A stretch of 64,000 nucleotides of DNA, from assembly GCF_007474605.1 (NCBI RefSeq), contig NZ_VHKL01000003.1:161156-225155 (forward strand), in the 5' to 3' direction. Below, one piece after another: positions 56,113-64,000 of this stretch. Numbering within the stretch: position 1 is the stretch's first letter; every line of letters starts with the position of its first letter. The notes below the pieces were generated by a model. That model was not told the origin of the DNA, did no database searches, and saw only the letters and a list, made by a program, of their open reading frames with translations. The translations under genes were made by a program, and so were the position numbers. Origin of the DNA: Rhodoligotrophos appendicifer (GTDB lineage: Bacteria; Pseudomonadota; Alphaproteobacteria; Rhizobiales; Im1).

Positions 56113-57305
56113 GGCGATGGCTCCGCGGTCTGCTCATCACGCTCCGGCAGCTCGAGCAGCGGCCGATACTCGCCGGCTCTGACGCCCTCCTCGTATCGCC
56201 TGTAGAGCTTGTTCAGCACGAAGAAGAGGGCAATGCCGCTAAGCACCATCAGCACCCAGAGATTATTCACCAGCATCTGCCACAGGTCCTGCAGCTGAAA
56301 GGCCATGCTGACAGCATCGCTGCCCTGCTCAATGAGGGATCGTCCCTGCTCGATCGCGCTTGCAGGATCTGTGAGCGGGATGGGAGGGCCGGCAATGCCG
56401 CTCACCTCGGCACTGCCCGCCAAGGCTCCGCCTGCAGTGATCACTGCAGCGCCAGCCTTGCCATAATCCAGGTTCTGAATGACCTTCGATCCGGCAGCCT
56501 TCAAGTCGGCCCCAGTCATCGTTGCCCGTGTCGCCGAGACGTTTCGCTTGGCCTTGTTGGCGAATAGGATGCGAACCGTCACGTCATCAAGGATGCCATC
56601 TCCCTGAAGTCCGTTCTCAATCTCGAAGGCCTTCAGGGCTTTCGCGGAGTCGGCACCCCAATCACCATCGATGAAGCCAACTTCCGTGTAGCCGCGGCAG
56701 AACAGCTGGCGTTGGATCATGCGAATGTCGCAGATGACGGGGGAGCGCTCAGCGAAGTTCTGCTCGCCAGCCGTCTTATGAGTGGCGACACGCGTGATCT
56801 GGACATCGTGAGACCCGCTGAGCCAGAGAGTCTTTTCCGCCTCGCGCCGGTTGACCAAGCCGGTGCTGACGACTTTGACTTTCTTGCCATTTCTCTCAAT
56901 CGCGGTCTTGTTCCAGCGTGGCAGCTCGCGGGCAACGGCATCATAATCGCCAGCATTGAGGCGGCGCAGCAGCGTCGAGCTGGCGAAGCTTTCAATCCCG
57001 GCATTGAAGACGAAGGAGACGAGGGCTGAGAACTGGTTGACGGAAAGCGGCACCTTGACCTTGCTCGCAACCGCCTGCTCGGCCGCTGCGAGGTCTGCCC
57101 ACAGAAGGCGATCTGCCTCAGCCTCGGTGATGGTTTGCGCCGGCCGCACGCCTTGCGTATGGCCATAGCCGATGGTCAGCGTGCCCTTGGGGTTGCCCGA
57201 CCGGAACGGCTTGGGTGGATAGGCGCCATCGTCATAGGCAAAGAGCACAAGCCTCTCTGCGCCCTTAATTAGATCAAGGCCGGCACGATTGATTTTTCGG
57301 GTCAT
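56109..57305 (-). CDS. GH24 endolysin with C-terminal membrane segment
   Basis: A 398-aa modular lysis protein. Residues 1 to about 165 are a GH24 muramidase with Glu17, Asp26 and Thr44 (in TIGYGHT) as the expected catalytic set. A peptidoglycan-binding domain with a RGYTEVGFIDGDWG block follows (about 195-250). Near residues 345-370 is a hydrophobic segment, NLWVLMVLSGIALFFVL, then a charged tail. The C-terminal membrane anchor is unusual for a plain endolysin and may mean export regulation or a built-in holin-like role. Confidence 0.88.
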   Translation of the reverse strand: MTRKINRAGLDLIKGAERLVLFAYDDGAYPPKPFRSGNPKGTLTIGYGHTQGVRPAQTITEAEADRLLWADLAAAEQAVASKVKVPLSVNQFSALVSFVFNAGIESFASSTLLRRLNAGDYDAVARELPRWNKTAIERNGKKVKVVSTGLVNRREAEKTLWLSGSHDVQITRVATHKTAGEQNFAERSPVICDIRMIQRQLFCRGYTEVGFIDGDWGADSAKALKAFEIENGLQGDGILDDVTVRILFANKAKRNVSATRATMTGADLKAAGSKVIQNLDYGKAGAAVITAGGALAGSAEVSGIAGPPIPLTDPASAIEQGRSLIEQGSDAVSMAFQLQDLWQMLVNNLWVLMVLSGIALFFVLNKLYRRYEEGVRAGEYRPLLELPERDEQTAEPSP

Positions 57306-57313
57306 TTATATCC

Positions 57314-57496
57314 TCAGGCGTTGATGCAACGGGCGTAGATCACGTCCCGGCCCTTCGCTTGCCACTCCGGCGGAAGCGGGTAAGGTGGGCTCCAGATGAT
57401 CCGAGGCGGGGCTGCAGGCACAGGAACCACCAGCAGAGCCAGGCAAAAGAATTCCGGCACCGCCACCCCGAAGGCGGCAGCGCAGATGCACTTCAT
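57314..57496 (-). CDS. small phage membrane/secreted protein
   Basis: A 60-aa protein starting MKCICAAAFGVAV, with a hydrophobic N-terminus and Pro-rich middle (PAAPPRIIWSPPYPLPPEW). No family is recognised. It sits between the endolysin and the coiled-coil protein in the lysis region, 8 bases from the former, so a lysis-associated role is possible. Confidence 0.45.
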   Translation of the reverse strand: MKCICAAAFGVAVPEFFCLALLVVPVPAAPPRIIWSPPYPLPPEWQAKGRDVIYARCINA

Positions 57497-57521
57497 TATG
57501 ATGTGTGCTCCGGTTAAAAGC

Positions 57522-57890
57522 TCAGGCGTTGCTCTTCGGCGGCAGCCGGTCGCGCATGGTGTCGACCCGCACGCCCATCCGGTCCACCGACGTCTGCAGT
57601 CGCTCCACAGCGGCCACGATGCGGTCCTCTGTCTCCCGCAGCACCTCACGGGAAGCATATTTCTCGGCGTTCATCACCTGAAGCGTCGAGATCGTCGTGT
57701 TCATCAGACCGATGCGAGTGTCCATGTCCTTGCGGATCTCCTGCACGGCTCGTTGGGCGCTCTCGACCTCGCGTTTGGCAGTGATCTCAGTGCGGATGAT
57801 CCTCGCCTCGAGATACCGCCAGACCGCCGCCAGAACGCCGAGAACGCCGGCGATCGCAGTGACGAATTCCCACGTGATAGCTCCCGTCAC
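57522..57890 (-). CDS. phage membrane-anchored coiled-coil protein
   Basis: A 122-aa protein with one N-terminal membrane span (AIAGVLGVLAAVWRYL) and then a long helical region (Glu, Arg, Ala rich). Such proteins in lysis regions include holin or anti-holin-like proteins; I have no diagnostic sequence. It precedes the small secreted protein and the endolysin. Confidence 0.55.
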   Translation of the reverse strand: MTGAITWEFVTAIAGVLGVLAAVWRYLEARIIRTEITAKREVESAQRAVQEIRKDMDTRIGLMNTTISTLQVMNAEKYASREVLRETEDRIVAAVERLQTSVDRMGVRVDTMRDRLPPKSNA

Positions 57891-58145
57891 GACTGCTCCG
57901 ATTCATCACAAATCCGCGATGCGGCATCATTGGAAAACAAAAACTCAGCTTTGGCGCTCCAAAAACCTTGGTGCGCTCTTGTGGAATTACACGGAATAGG
58001 AGTAGCGTGAGGTGGATGCTGTGAGATGAGCCTCACCGGCATCAGCCGGCGGAGCTCGAAAAGGTGCCCCCACTCTCTCGCTGCTCCGCCGGCTCTTCAA
58101 GTAATCGTCGCTATCATCTGAAGCAGATCGCCCGGAGCGAAGCTC

Positions 58146-58388
58146 TCAAACCTGAGCACCTGCCCGATCGCTGGCAGCTACCAACTTCAAATCACCCAGC
58201 ACGCGGTCTTGTTCCTGCCAGCAGGATAGGCCGGCCAGACAAGAGAAGGTCCGGTCCCGGTCTCCTCTCCAGTTGTAGGATCGCAGACCAGGACCGTCTC
58301 GGGCGTGTCCGAGATAGGGGTCAAGAACACACTTGGCCTCTTCATATTCCTTCACCCAGATGACAGCCAAGTCGATCGCTGTACTCAT
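58146..58388 (-). CDS. uncharacterised phage ORF
   Basis: This 80-codon frame starts MSTAIDLAVIWVKEYEEAK and could be a small phage protein between tail fibre and lysis genes. There is no clear ribosome-binding site and no known domain. The rest of 57891-58483 has no other supported gene. Confidence 0.3.
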   Translation of the reverse strand: MSTAIDLAVIWVKEYEEAKCVLDPYLGHARDGPGLRSYNWRGDRDRTFSCLAGLSCWQEQDRVLGDLKLVAASDRAGAQV

Positions 58389-58483
58389 CACCAAGATTTC
58401 CACTCAGCGGGAAAGCTGGCGCGGAGAGAGCAGACCTGCGCCCGGCAAGGTCGCCGCAAGTCGGTTCAGGCAAGATGTCCCCG

Positions 58484-61400
58484 TCAGACCGCGATGCCCT
58501 CGGCCGCTTGCCACTCGATCCGAGACGACCACACCAGGCGTTTTGCGGCCACGCCCATGGCTTGGATGTCCAGCGTCTGCGCTATAGTGTCGGCGTTGGC
58601 AACGCAATCCATGGTGCCATTGCTCTCATAGATCATAGTCGCTGTGGCATTGACCGCGACATTGCCGCCCATCGCTCGTCGCGCAATGCCGCTGATCATG
58701 TAGCGTGCGGCCTCGCCGGTGGGGTTGCCATATTCATAAGCGGTCACCCAAGCCGTGAAACCTCTAGCCTCGCCCTCCGCGATAGGCACCTTCGCGATCT
58801 TCGTTGCCGTCGCGTCTGTCGTTACGGCTTGGGCGGAGATGATCTTTTCGTCATAGATCCCGACGCGCTGTTGTCTTCTGGTGAGGTTCTCTCGGAGGAC
58901 CACGGACGGTTGCCAGCTATCGACGCCGAGATTGGTCCCGATCATCCGGATCCCGGCCGCGAAGGCGACGACCTTGTCGTTGTCATTTGCCGAGAGTGAT
59001 GGCTCGTAGGAGTTAGCTATCGCACCAAGCTCCATCTGCGGTTCATAGACCCGGAAGGTGAAGTCGACTGCCACACCCGACGGACAACTTAAGAGCAGGG
59101 AAACCGCCGAATTTGTTGTCGTTCCGTTGTTTAGCATCCGCGTCCCTGATGAAGTTCTCATGGTCGAGTCGAATGCGGCTATTGCGGTCTCGGTTGCTTC
59201 GACACGAGAGTTCGATGCGTACCCTGCAATACGTACATAGGTTAACGCCGGTACGCTTCCCGAGATCAGTTTGTGCTTAAACTGTCCTGTCAAGGTCTGA
59301 CCAGATGCCGCCGGTAGGGCTGAATTTCTGCCAAATATGATCTCGGGAAATGTGTTTCCGGATGGCGTTCCGTGCACTCTGATCTCAGTGTAGGGCTTGC
59401 CTCCCTCGTTTCCAGTCCCTTTCACTTCGTAAGCCATTCCATTGGAGAACGTCACGGCAACCCAGCTGCTCGGAAGGATTCCGGGAGCCCCTACCTGCGC
59501 TCCCGAGCCTATGCTGTTAGCTACTCTATTCTTACCCAACGTGCTCTTGATCGTCTCGACGACCTGCAAGCCCTGGATGACGGCCGTTCCATTCGCGGTC
59601 CCGACGCCGAGTTGATCGGTGTCTTCGTCATAAGAAAGGTTGAGTACGTTTGCCGAAGGCAAGAGCGCCTTCGCGTTCGCGAAGAATAGCTTGCGCTCGT
59701 CTTCGTATGCTTGGGCTATTTGTTGGCGAGTTGCCGCTGTCTGAGAGATGCGAATTTGACCGATGCGGTTGTCATTATTGCGAATGCGCAAAGCCATCGT
59801 GTCGACCGTGTACATGCTCCCGATCGGTGTTACCGACCCAGCAAATACACCGTTGATGTAGTATGACCACACGGCACCGCTCTTGACCGCATCGATGCGG
59901 AACAACGTCCCGGCGCTAAGTGTCATGTTGGGCGCGTTGAAATTAGTCCCCCCAGTGTTACGAAGGCGCACGGAAACTTGCCCCACAACGCCGTTTCCGC
60001 CGACGGAGAATGCATAAGCGCCTCCGGACGTCACGCCTCCCCCTTGTGAAAACTGCAGGTAAGGTGCGGCGCTGATTCCAACTTTTCCCCAAAACGTTAC
60101 GGTGAAGTCGCCCGCTAATAGATTTGGAACTGTGACCGTCCCCTTGTCCGTCTCGTCATATGAGGGAGACATATAATACCAAGCAACGTCTGCCCCCGTA
60201 GCAACAACTTCGCGCCTGACTGTGGCTAGGACAGTCATATGGTTCCCGGCTACCGAGCGCTCTTCGGCGACAAGTTCGATTTGGATATTGTCAAAATCGA
60301 CAACACACGAGGCCGACTGCGCGCCGCCTGCCCCATAATAAAGTTGCTGAGTTGTACCGCCCGCAACGAACGTGCCTGTTAGCGTTCCCGATCCGGTCGT
60401 GCTCGAATTAAAAGCTTGCTCGGCTATAAAGCCAGATCCGGCCGTGTTTCCGGTGCCAATGCGCGGCGTGCACGATCCCGAATTAGTAACGACAGTATAA
60501 CCGATGCTGTAGCGGTATTGTCTATTCGCCACGAGCCCGGCGGCAAGCCACGTCGCGCGAGTGTTCACCGAAGATCCGGTGAGACGAGCGGCACCAGCGT
60601 TTAGCGTGAGCGTCCCTGTGCCGAGCGTATCATAAACCGCCTGCAGTGCCGCGTCGCTGCCATAGCTCGACATATCGTCCGCATGAATTAAACCCTCGCG
60701 CATGACAATGCTCGCGAGCGCGACCGTAGCCACACCCGCCGACGTCTTCACAAGTCGGATTGTGGTCGACGTTCCAATCGCTTTGAGCAACAGCGTCACG
60801 GTATTACCGGAGGTTACGACCCCGCTGCTAATCTGCGTCGTGTTATTATCGTAAGCCCCCGTTCCGACCGCAGCGCCTGCCGCCGCAAACGTAAACGCAT
60901 AGTATCGCCCGGAGACCGTGGCGAACGTTATGTTTCGTTGTGCAACGCCTGTTCCGGTCCCTGTCAAAGTTATGTTTGTTGCATCGACCGATGACGAGCC
61001 CGTTGCAACACTAGCGTCGGTTGACGCCGGAATGGTCATCAGTGTTTGACCTACCAAATCCGTCAGATCCGCGCTGCTTTCGGCAAGCGCAAGCTTCGTG
61101 TCGCCGACCATGTAGCCCGTGCTGAACTTATCGGTCACAGAGGCGAGGATTGATGCGCCGGGGAAGGGTTTGTTCTCCTTCAATATGGCAAGCCATCCCT
61201 GCGAGCCGCTTCCGCCGACCGCGCGTCCAGGCACAAGACCTCCGCTTCCGGCACTTGTTCCTGGCAAAGCCGGAGCACCCGACGCGGCATAAGCATTACT
61301 AAATCGTGACGACCCGGCGGTTATGCCGCCGGTCGATCCAAAGTTTCCAGCCGCAAATGCCGCCGGATTAGCGCGATCCATGACGTTGGAAATGCAGAAA

Positions 61401-63043
61401 ACTAAATCATTGTCCTTGTCGAACTCACATCGGGTGACAGCGCTTGTGCTATTGCCGTTCTTGATGACACCGTCGGCACGAACCACCGCAGCGCCGCCAT
61501 TTGTCCCAACAGCAATAGTCGGATTGGGCAAGCCGAAGCGCTGAGGATTGCAAGGTGTTCCGGGCAGAACGGCTGCGGTTACGTCATTTACGAATGCGCT
61601 TGGAAGACCTCCGGTCGCAATCGCCGTAATCGTCACAGTGTTAGATCTTTCGGCAATGTTTCCATTTTTAGAGAAAGTGTTGCTAAGATCTATATAGAAA
61701 CCTTTATCTAGCAGAAAATCAGCCCATGCCAAATACAATGGAGCCGCCGCGTTTCCGCCAACATATAAGTTGCCGTTTAGCATCCATACGCTGCTTATAG
61801 CCCGAGACCCGATGAGCAAAACTCCCTGTTGGTTAGCAGTAATGTTTGGGAATATCATCCACATCGGACAATATGGATCGTCTAGGTCATAAATTTCTAT
61901 CCGCGGGGTAACTGAAGGGTTGCGCGCTACCACCAACGCCCGCGACGGGAAGTCGGCCCTCGCCCCGCGCGTCGCTGTGTTCTTCGCTTCCGTCGCCCAT
62001 GAATGAGCCTTGCACTTGAGACGCCACGCGCCGCCGTCGCTGTCCTTCGTTGTGTCGTAGATAAAAGCATCCACCACGTCCGACGCGCTGACGATGGCCG
62101 CGGCGTAGCTCGACAGGTTTGCAAGACCGGTGATCGCGACGGCACTCTGCGAGGCGGCACCAGCAACACCGGCGTAGGTTGCTGAGATCGCCACATTCTC
62201 CTGTGCGGCAAGCCGATCAGCTTCGGCAGCCTCAACAGCAGCCTCAAGAGCAGTCGCACCGCCATACAGATCGAGAGCGTCCTGCAGCGCCTCGCCCACA
62301 GCGTTAGCATTAGTGATGGTGGCATCTCGCGCCGCTTCCGCGGTCTCAGCGGACCCCTCACTCTTGGCCGCCCAATGCTTGGCGGAGAACTTTCCTGCCT
62401 CAACCTCTACGTCTTCGTCTTCCTCGGCCCATCTCTCGGCGAGATCCTTGGAGACGGCCATGTCGCTGAGGGCACCGACACGAGCGGTGTCTATGTCCTG
62501 CAAAGCACCTGCGCGAGCAGTGCCGACAATTGCCAGGGCGGCAAGGCGGGTATCGTCGATTTGGCTCAGGCTGTCGTCACGCGCAGCGGTCACGCTGACA
62601 ACGGCTGAGCCGGCCGTACCCACGAAGTCGGCCGCGATCTGTGCCGCCGCCGCGCGGGCCTGTTCTGCCTTGAGTGCGTAGTGCTTAGCGGAGAACTGCC
62701 AGCTCTCCACCTCATCGTCCTCGTCGGCATCAGCCCACAACTCAGCCTTATCGCGGGCCGCCTCCGCAGCAGCGACAGCCTCCAAGAGCTCAGCCGCGGC
62801 AGCACCGTCCAGGAACAGGTACCAGACCTCATCGTCGGCCCCTGGTTCCACGCCCTCATTGCGGTCGAGCGAATACCAATACTTGTGATCATGCCGAACC
62901 AGGGTTTTTGCCTGGTACTCGACATCAACCACCCAATCAGAATCGAGCGGGTCGAACTGGAAGGGCATCGGCCCGACAGGCCCCGGGATGAGCCGCTCGA
63001 TGATCTCGACCCGAGTGGTGACGATATTGGTCTGCATTCTCAA
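58484..63043 (-). CDS. large phage tail fibre protein
   Basis: A 1519-aa structural protein. The N-terminus begins MRMQTNIVTTRVEII and has two copies of a fibre repeat, DEVESWQFSAKHYALKAEQA and DVEVEAGKFSAKHWAAKSEG (about 110-240), in Ala-rich helical stretches. A Gly/Ser/Thr-rich beta region follows. A concanavalin/LamG-like part lies around 950-1060 (DFTVTFWGKVGISAAPYLQF), and a receptor-like C-terminus ends in WQAAEGIAV. It probably decides host binding. Adjacent to small tail genes upstream. Confidence 0.85.
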   Translation of the reverse strand: MRMQTNIVTTRVEIIERLIPGPVGPMPFQFDPLDSDWVVDVEYQAKTLVRHDHKYWYSLDRNEGVEPGADDEVWYLFLDGAAAAELLEAVAAAEAARDKAELWADADEDDEVESWQFSAKHYALKAEQARAAAAQIAADFVGTAGSAVVSVTAARDDSLSQIDDTRLAALAIVGTARAGALQDIDTARVGALSDMAVSKDLAERWAEEDEDVEVEAGKFSAKHWAAKSEGSAETAEAARDATITNANAVGEALQDALDLYGGATALEAAVEAAEADRLAAQENVAISATYAGVAGAASQSAVAITGLANLSSYAAAIVSASDVVDAFIYDTTKDSDGGAWRLKCKAHSWATEAKNTATRGARADFPSRALVVARNPSVTPRIEIYDLDDPYCPMWMIFPNITANQQGVLLIGSRAISSVWMLNGNLYVGGNAAAPLYLAWADFLLDKGFYIDLSNTFSKNGNIAERSNTVTITAIATGGLPSAFVNDVTAAVLPGTPCNPQRFGLPNPTIAVGTNGGAAVVRADGVIKNGNSTSAVTRCEFDKDNDLVFCISNVMDRANPAAFAAGNFGSTGGITAGSSRFSNAYAASGAPALPGTSAGSGGLVPGRAVGGSGSQGWLAILKENKPFPGASILASVTDKFSTGYMVGDTKLALAESSADLTDLVGQTLMTIPASTDASVATGSSSVDATNITLTGTGTGVAQRNITFATVSGRYYAFTFAAAGAAVGTGAYDNNTTQISSGVVTSGNTVTLLLKAIGTSTTIRLVKTSAGVATVALASIVMREGLIHADDMSSYGSDAALQAVYDTLGTGTLTLNAGAARLTGSSVNTRATWLAAGLVANRQYRYSIGYTVVTNSGSCTPRIGTGNTAGSGFIAEQAFNSSTTGSGTLTGTFVAGGTTQQLYYGAGGAQSASCVVDFDNIQIELVAEERSVAGNHMTVLATVRREVVATGADVAWYYMSPSYDETDKGTVTVPNLLAGDFTVTFWGKVGISAAPYLQFSQGGGVTSGGAYAFSVGGNGVVGQVSVRLRNTGGTNFNAPNMTLSAGTLFRIDAVKSGAVWSYYINGVFAGSVTPIGSMYTVDTMALRIRNNDNRIGQIRISQTAATRQQIAQAYEDERKLFFANAKALLPSANVLNLSYDEDTDQLGVGTANGTAVIQGLQVVETIKSTLGKNRVANSIGSGAQVGAPGILPSSWVAVTFSNGMAYEVKGTGNEGGKPYTEIRVHGTPSGNTFPEIIFGRNSALPAASGQTLTGQFKHKLISGSVPALTYVRIAGYASNSRVEATETAIAAFDSTMRTSSGTRMLNNGTTTNSAVSLLLSCPSGVAVDFTFRVYEPQMELGAIANSYEPSLSANDNDKVVAFAAGIRMIGTNLGVDSWQPSVVLRENLTRRQQRVGIYDEKIISAQAVTTDATATKIAKVPIAEGEARGFTAWVTAYEYGNPTGEAARYMISGIARRAMGGNVAVNATATMIYESNGTMDCVANADTIAQTLDIQAMGVAAKRLVWSSRIEWQAAEGIAV

Positions 63044-63046
63044 CCC

Positions 63047-63394
63047 TCAGAACAGTGTGTCGGTGACGATCAGGAAGCCCTTCATCTTGGTGAAGGTCCC
63101 TCCCATGGGTCCGGTCAGGCGCAGCTCGTGCTGCGCTACCTTGCCGGGGGGCAGGTTGTAGGCCTGCACCTGGGTGAGTTGGATGGTGATGCGGCCCTCG
63201 AGGCGGACGATGTCCATTCCATCACCGGGCGTGAACACCAGATAACCGTCAGCCCAGCGGATTTTGAAGTCGGCGCCGTAGCCAGTCAGATCCATCGGAT
63301 CCTCGCCATTCGGCTTCCAGACGATGTCGAGCGGCGGGATCGTGTCGCCGCGCACGAGGTTCCAGTCGATCCTCGCGTATCCGCCTTCGGTCAT
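63047..63394 (-). CDS. small phage tail protein
   Basis: A 115-aa beta-rich protein (MTEGGYARIDWNLVRGDTIP) that resembles proteins with an immunoglobulin-like or BppU-type fold at the start of tail fibre operons (DIVWKPNGEDPMDLTGY). Function is inferred only from position. It stops 3 bases before the tail fibre gene; a longer upstream frame is possible. Confidence 0.6.
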   Translation of the reverse strand: MTEGGYARIDWNLVRGDTIPPLDIVWKPNGEDPMDLTGYGADFKIRWADGYLVFTPGDGMDIVRLEGRITIQLTQVQAYNLPPGKVAQHELRLTGPMGGTFTKMKGFLIVTDTLF

Positions 63395-63405
63395 GGCAAC
63401 CTCCC

Positions 63406-64000
63406 CTAAATCTCCAGGATTTTGAGCCAGGCGCCGGCATCCCTGACCCAAAGGTCGGTGACCGGCTTCCAGACGCCGGCATGCTTTGCGTGTGGCGCGG
63501 GTGTCTTCCAGGTGCCGGCATGGCGTACGCGCAGGGCGTTGAGGCCCGAGGCCTCAAAGTGGACCCGCATCCAGACGGTTGCGATGTTCGGCGCCGGCGA
63601 TCCGCTGCCGCGGGAGGCCGAGATCGAGATTCCGAAGTTCGAAGCCTTGATCTGAGCTGCGCTTGGGGTGAGCCCCCACAGGTCGGCGGCACTGCCATAA
63701 TCGGCATCGGTGAAGCCGGTCGGCCAGGACGTGCCCGAGGCTTTGCTGTTGCCTGCAGCCGAGCCTCCGAGGAGTGGCCGGACGGTGCCGTCGGCCACGC
63801 TCCCGGAGGAGCTGGAATTGCGCTGCCGGCGGATCCGCAGCTCGAGGCCGACGATCTCACCGCCGTCCGGGATGGAGGAGAAGTCGAAGCCGGTGACCTG
63901 CAGCGCTGCCGAAGAGGTATTGAACAAGCTTAGGGACGCTGAGGCAAATGATACATCCGATGCAGCGAGCACCGCCTCAGGCGTCGACCATGCGACCCCG
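63406..64000 (-). CDS. phage tail/baseplate-like protein (5' end missing)
   Basis: The frame is open to the right edge (WSTPEAVLAASDVSFAS), so at least 198 codons of a larger gene are present. The sequence is beta-rich with a ADLWGLTPSAAQIKAS block and repeated WKT/WKP segments near the C-terminus (GTWKTPAPHAKHAGVWKPV). No named family is recognised. It is upstream of the small tail protein. Confidence 0.6.
   Translation of the reverse strand, partial: GVAWSTPEAVLAASDVSFASASLSLFNTSSAALQVTGFDFSSIPDGGEIVGLELRIRRQRNSSSSGSVADGTVRPLLGGSAAGNSKASGTSWPTGFTDADYGSAADLWGLTPSAAQIKASNFGISISASRGSGSPAPNIATVWMRVHFEASGLNALRVRHAGTWKTPAPHAKHAGVWKPVTDLWVRDAGAWLKILEI

Larger units (their letters stand above)
55479..64000 (-). 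mobile_element. prophage (lysis and tail genes, end only)
   Basis: All genes in this segment are on the minus strand: partial tail gene, small tail protein, large tail fibre, small ORFs, endolysin and spanins. This order, tail fibre followed by lysis, is common at the end of a tailed-phage late operon. High GC returns here after the low-GC island. Integrase, capsid and other modules are outside the window. Confidence 0.85.

Overview
The window is a high-GC alphaproteobacterial chromosome, most likely Hyphomicrobiales (Rhizobiales). The main evidence is synteny. The block tig-clpP-clpX-lon-hupB-tRNA-Val-tRNA-Asp lies next to an alphaproteobacterial complex I operon, and an NAD(P)H-hydrate repair enzyme lies divergent from glnB-glnA. 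The small nuo subunits and the NuoE C-terminal extension also fit this group. I cannot name a genus from sequence alone.

Layout. (1) 1-8522, minus strand: nuoA-B-C-D-E-F-G-H, a 76-aa membrane ORF coupled to nuoH, and the start of nuoI. (2) 8.8-10.2 kb: a small Cys-rich secreted protein, a DUF1003 membrane protein and a cupin. (3) 10.3-18.7 kb: tRNA-Asp, tRNA-Val, a 30-bp tandem hairpin repeat, HU, Lon, ClpX, ClpP, trigger factor with a striking His/Asp-rich tail, and tRNA-Leu. (4) 18.8-30.2 kb: housekeeping and accessory genes. These include two divergent HExxH metallopeptidase-like paralogues (one frameshifted), Nnr, glnB-glnA behind a sigma-54 promoter, a DMT transporter, a class D beta-lactamase, a manganese catalase and a GNAT acetyltransferase. 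(5) 30.3-42.7 kb: a catabolic cluster. Nine minus-strand genes encode a PotABCD-type ABC importer, three SDRs, a class IV aminotransferase and a luciferase-family (LLM) monooxygenase. Divergent or adjacent genes encode a second LLM enzyme, a LysR regulator, a flavin reductase and an acetamidase/formamidase. A decayed CaiB/BaiF CoA-transferase marks the cluster edge.

(6) About 43.3-55.4 kb: a visibly AT-richer surface-polysaccharide island. It holds several glycosyltransferases, a Wzx-like flippase, a Wzy-like polymerase, a hexapeptide acyltransferase, an FkbM methyltransferase and a beta-helix protein that may be a polysaccharide lyase. (7) 55.48-64.0 kb, minus strand: one end of a prophage. 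It carries a lysis cassette (GH24 endolysin with a C-terminal membrane segment, and overlapping Rz/Rz1 spanins), a 1519-aa tail-fibre protein and upstream tail genes that continue past the window. No integrase or att site is visible.

How parts work together: the LLM monooxygenases need reduced flavin, which the adjacent flavin reductase can supply. The importer, SDRs, aminotransferase and amidase suggest uptake and breakdown of an unknown nitrogen-containing organic compound. The polysaccharide genes form a Wzx/Wzy-type export pathway. I found no CRISPR array, no recognised defence system and no intact insertion sequence.
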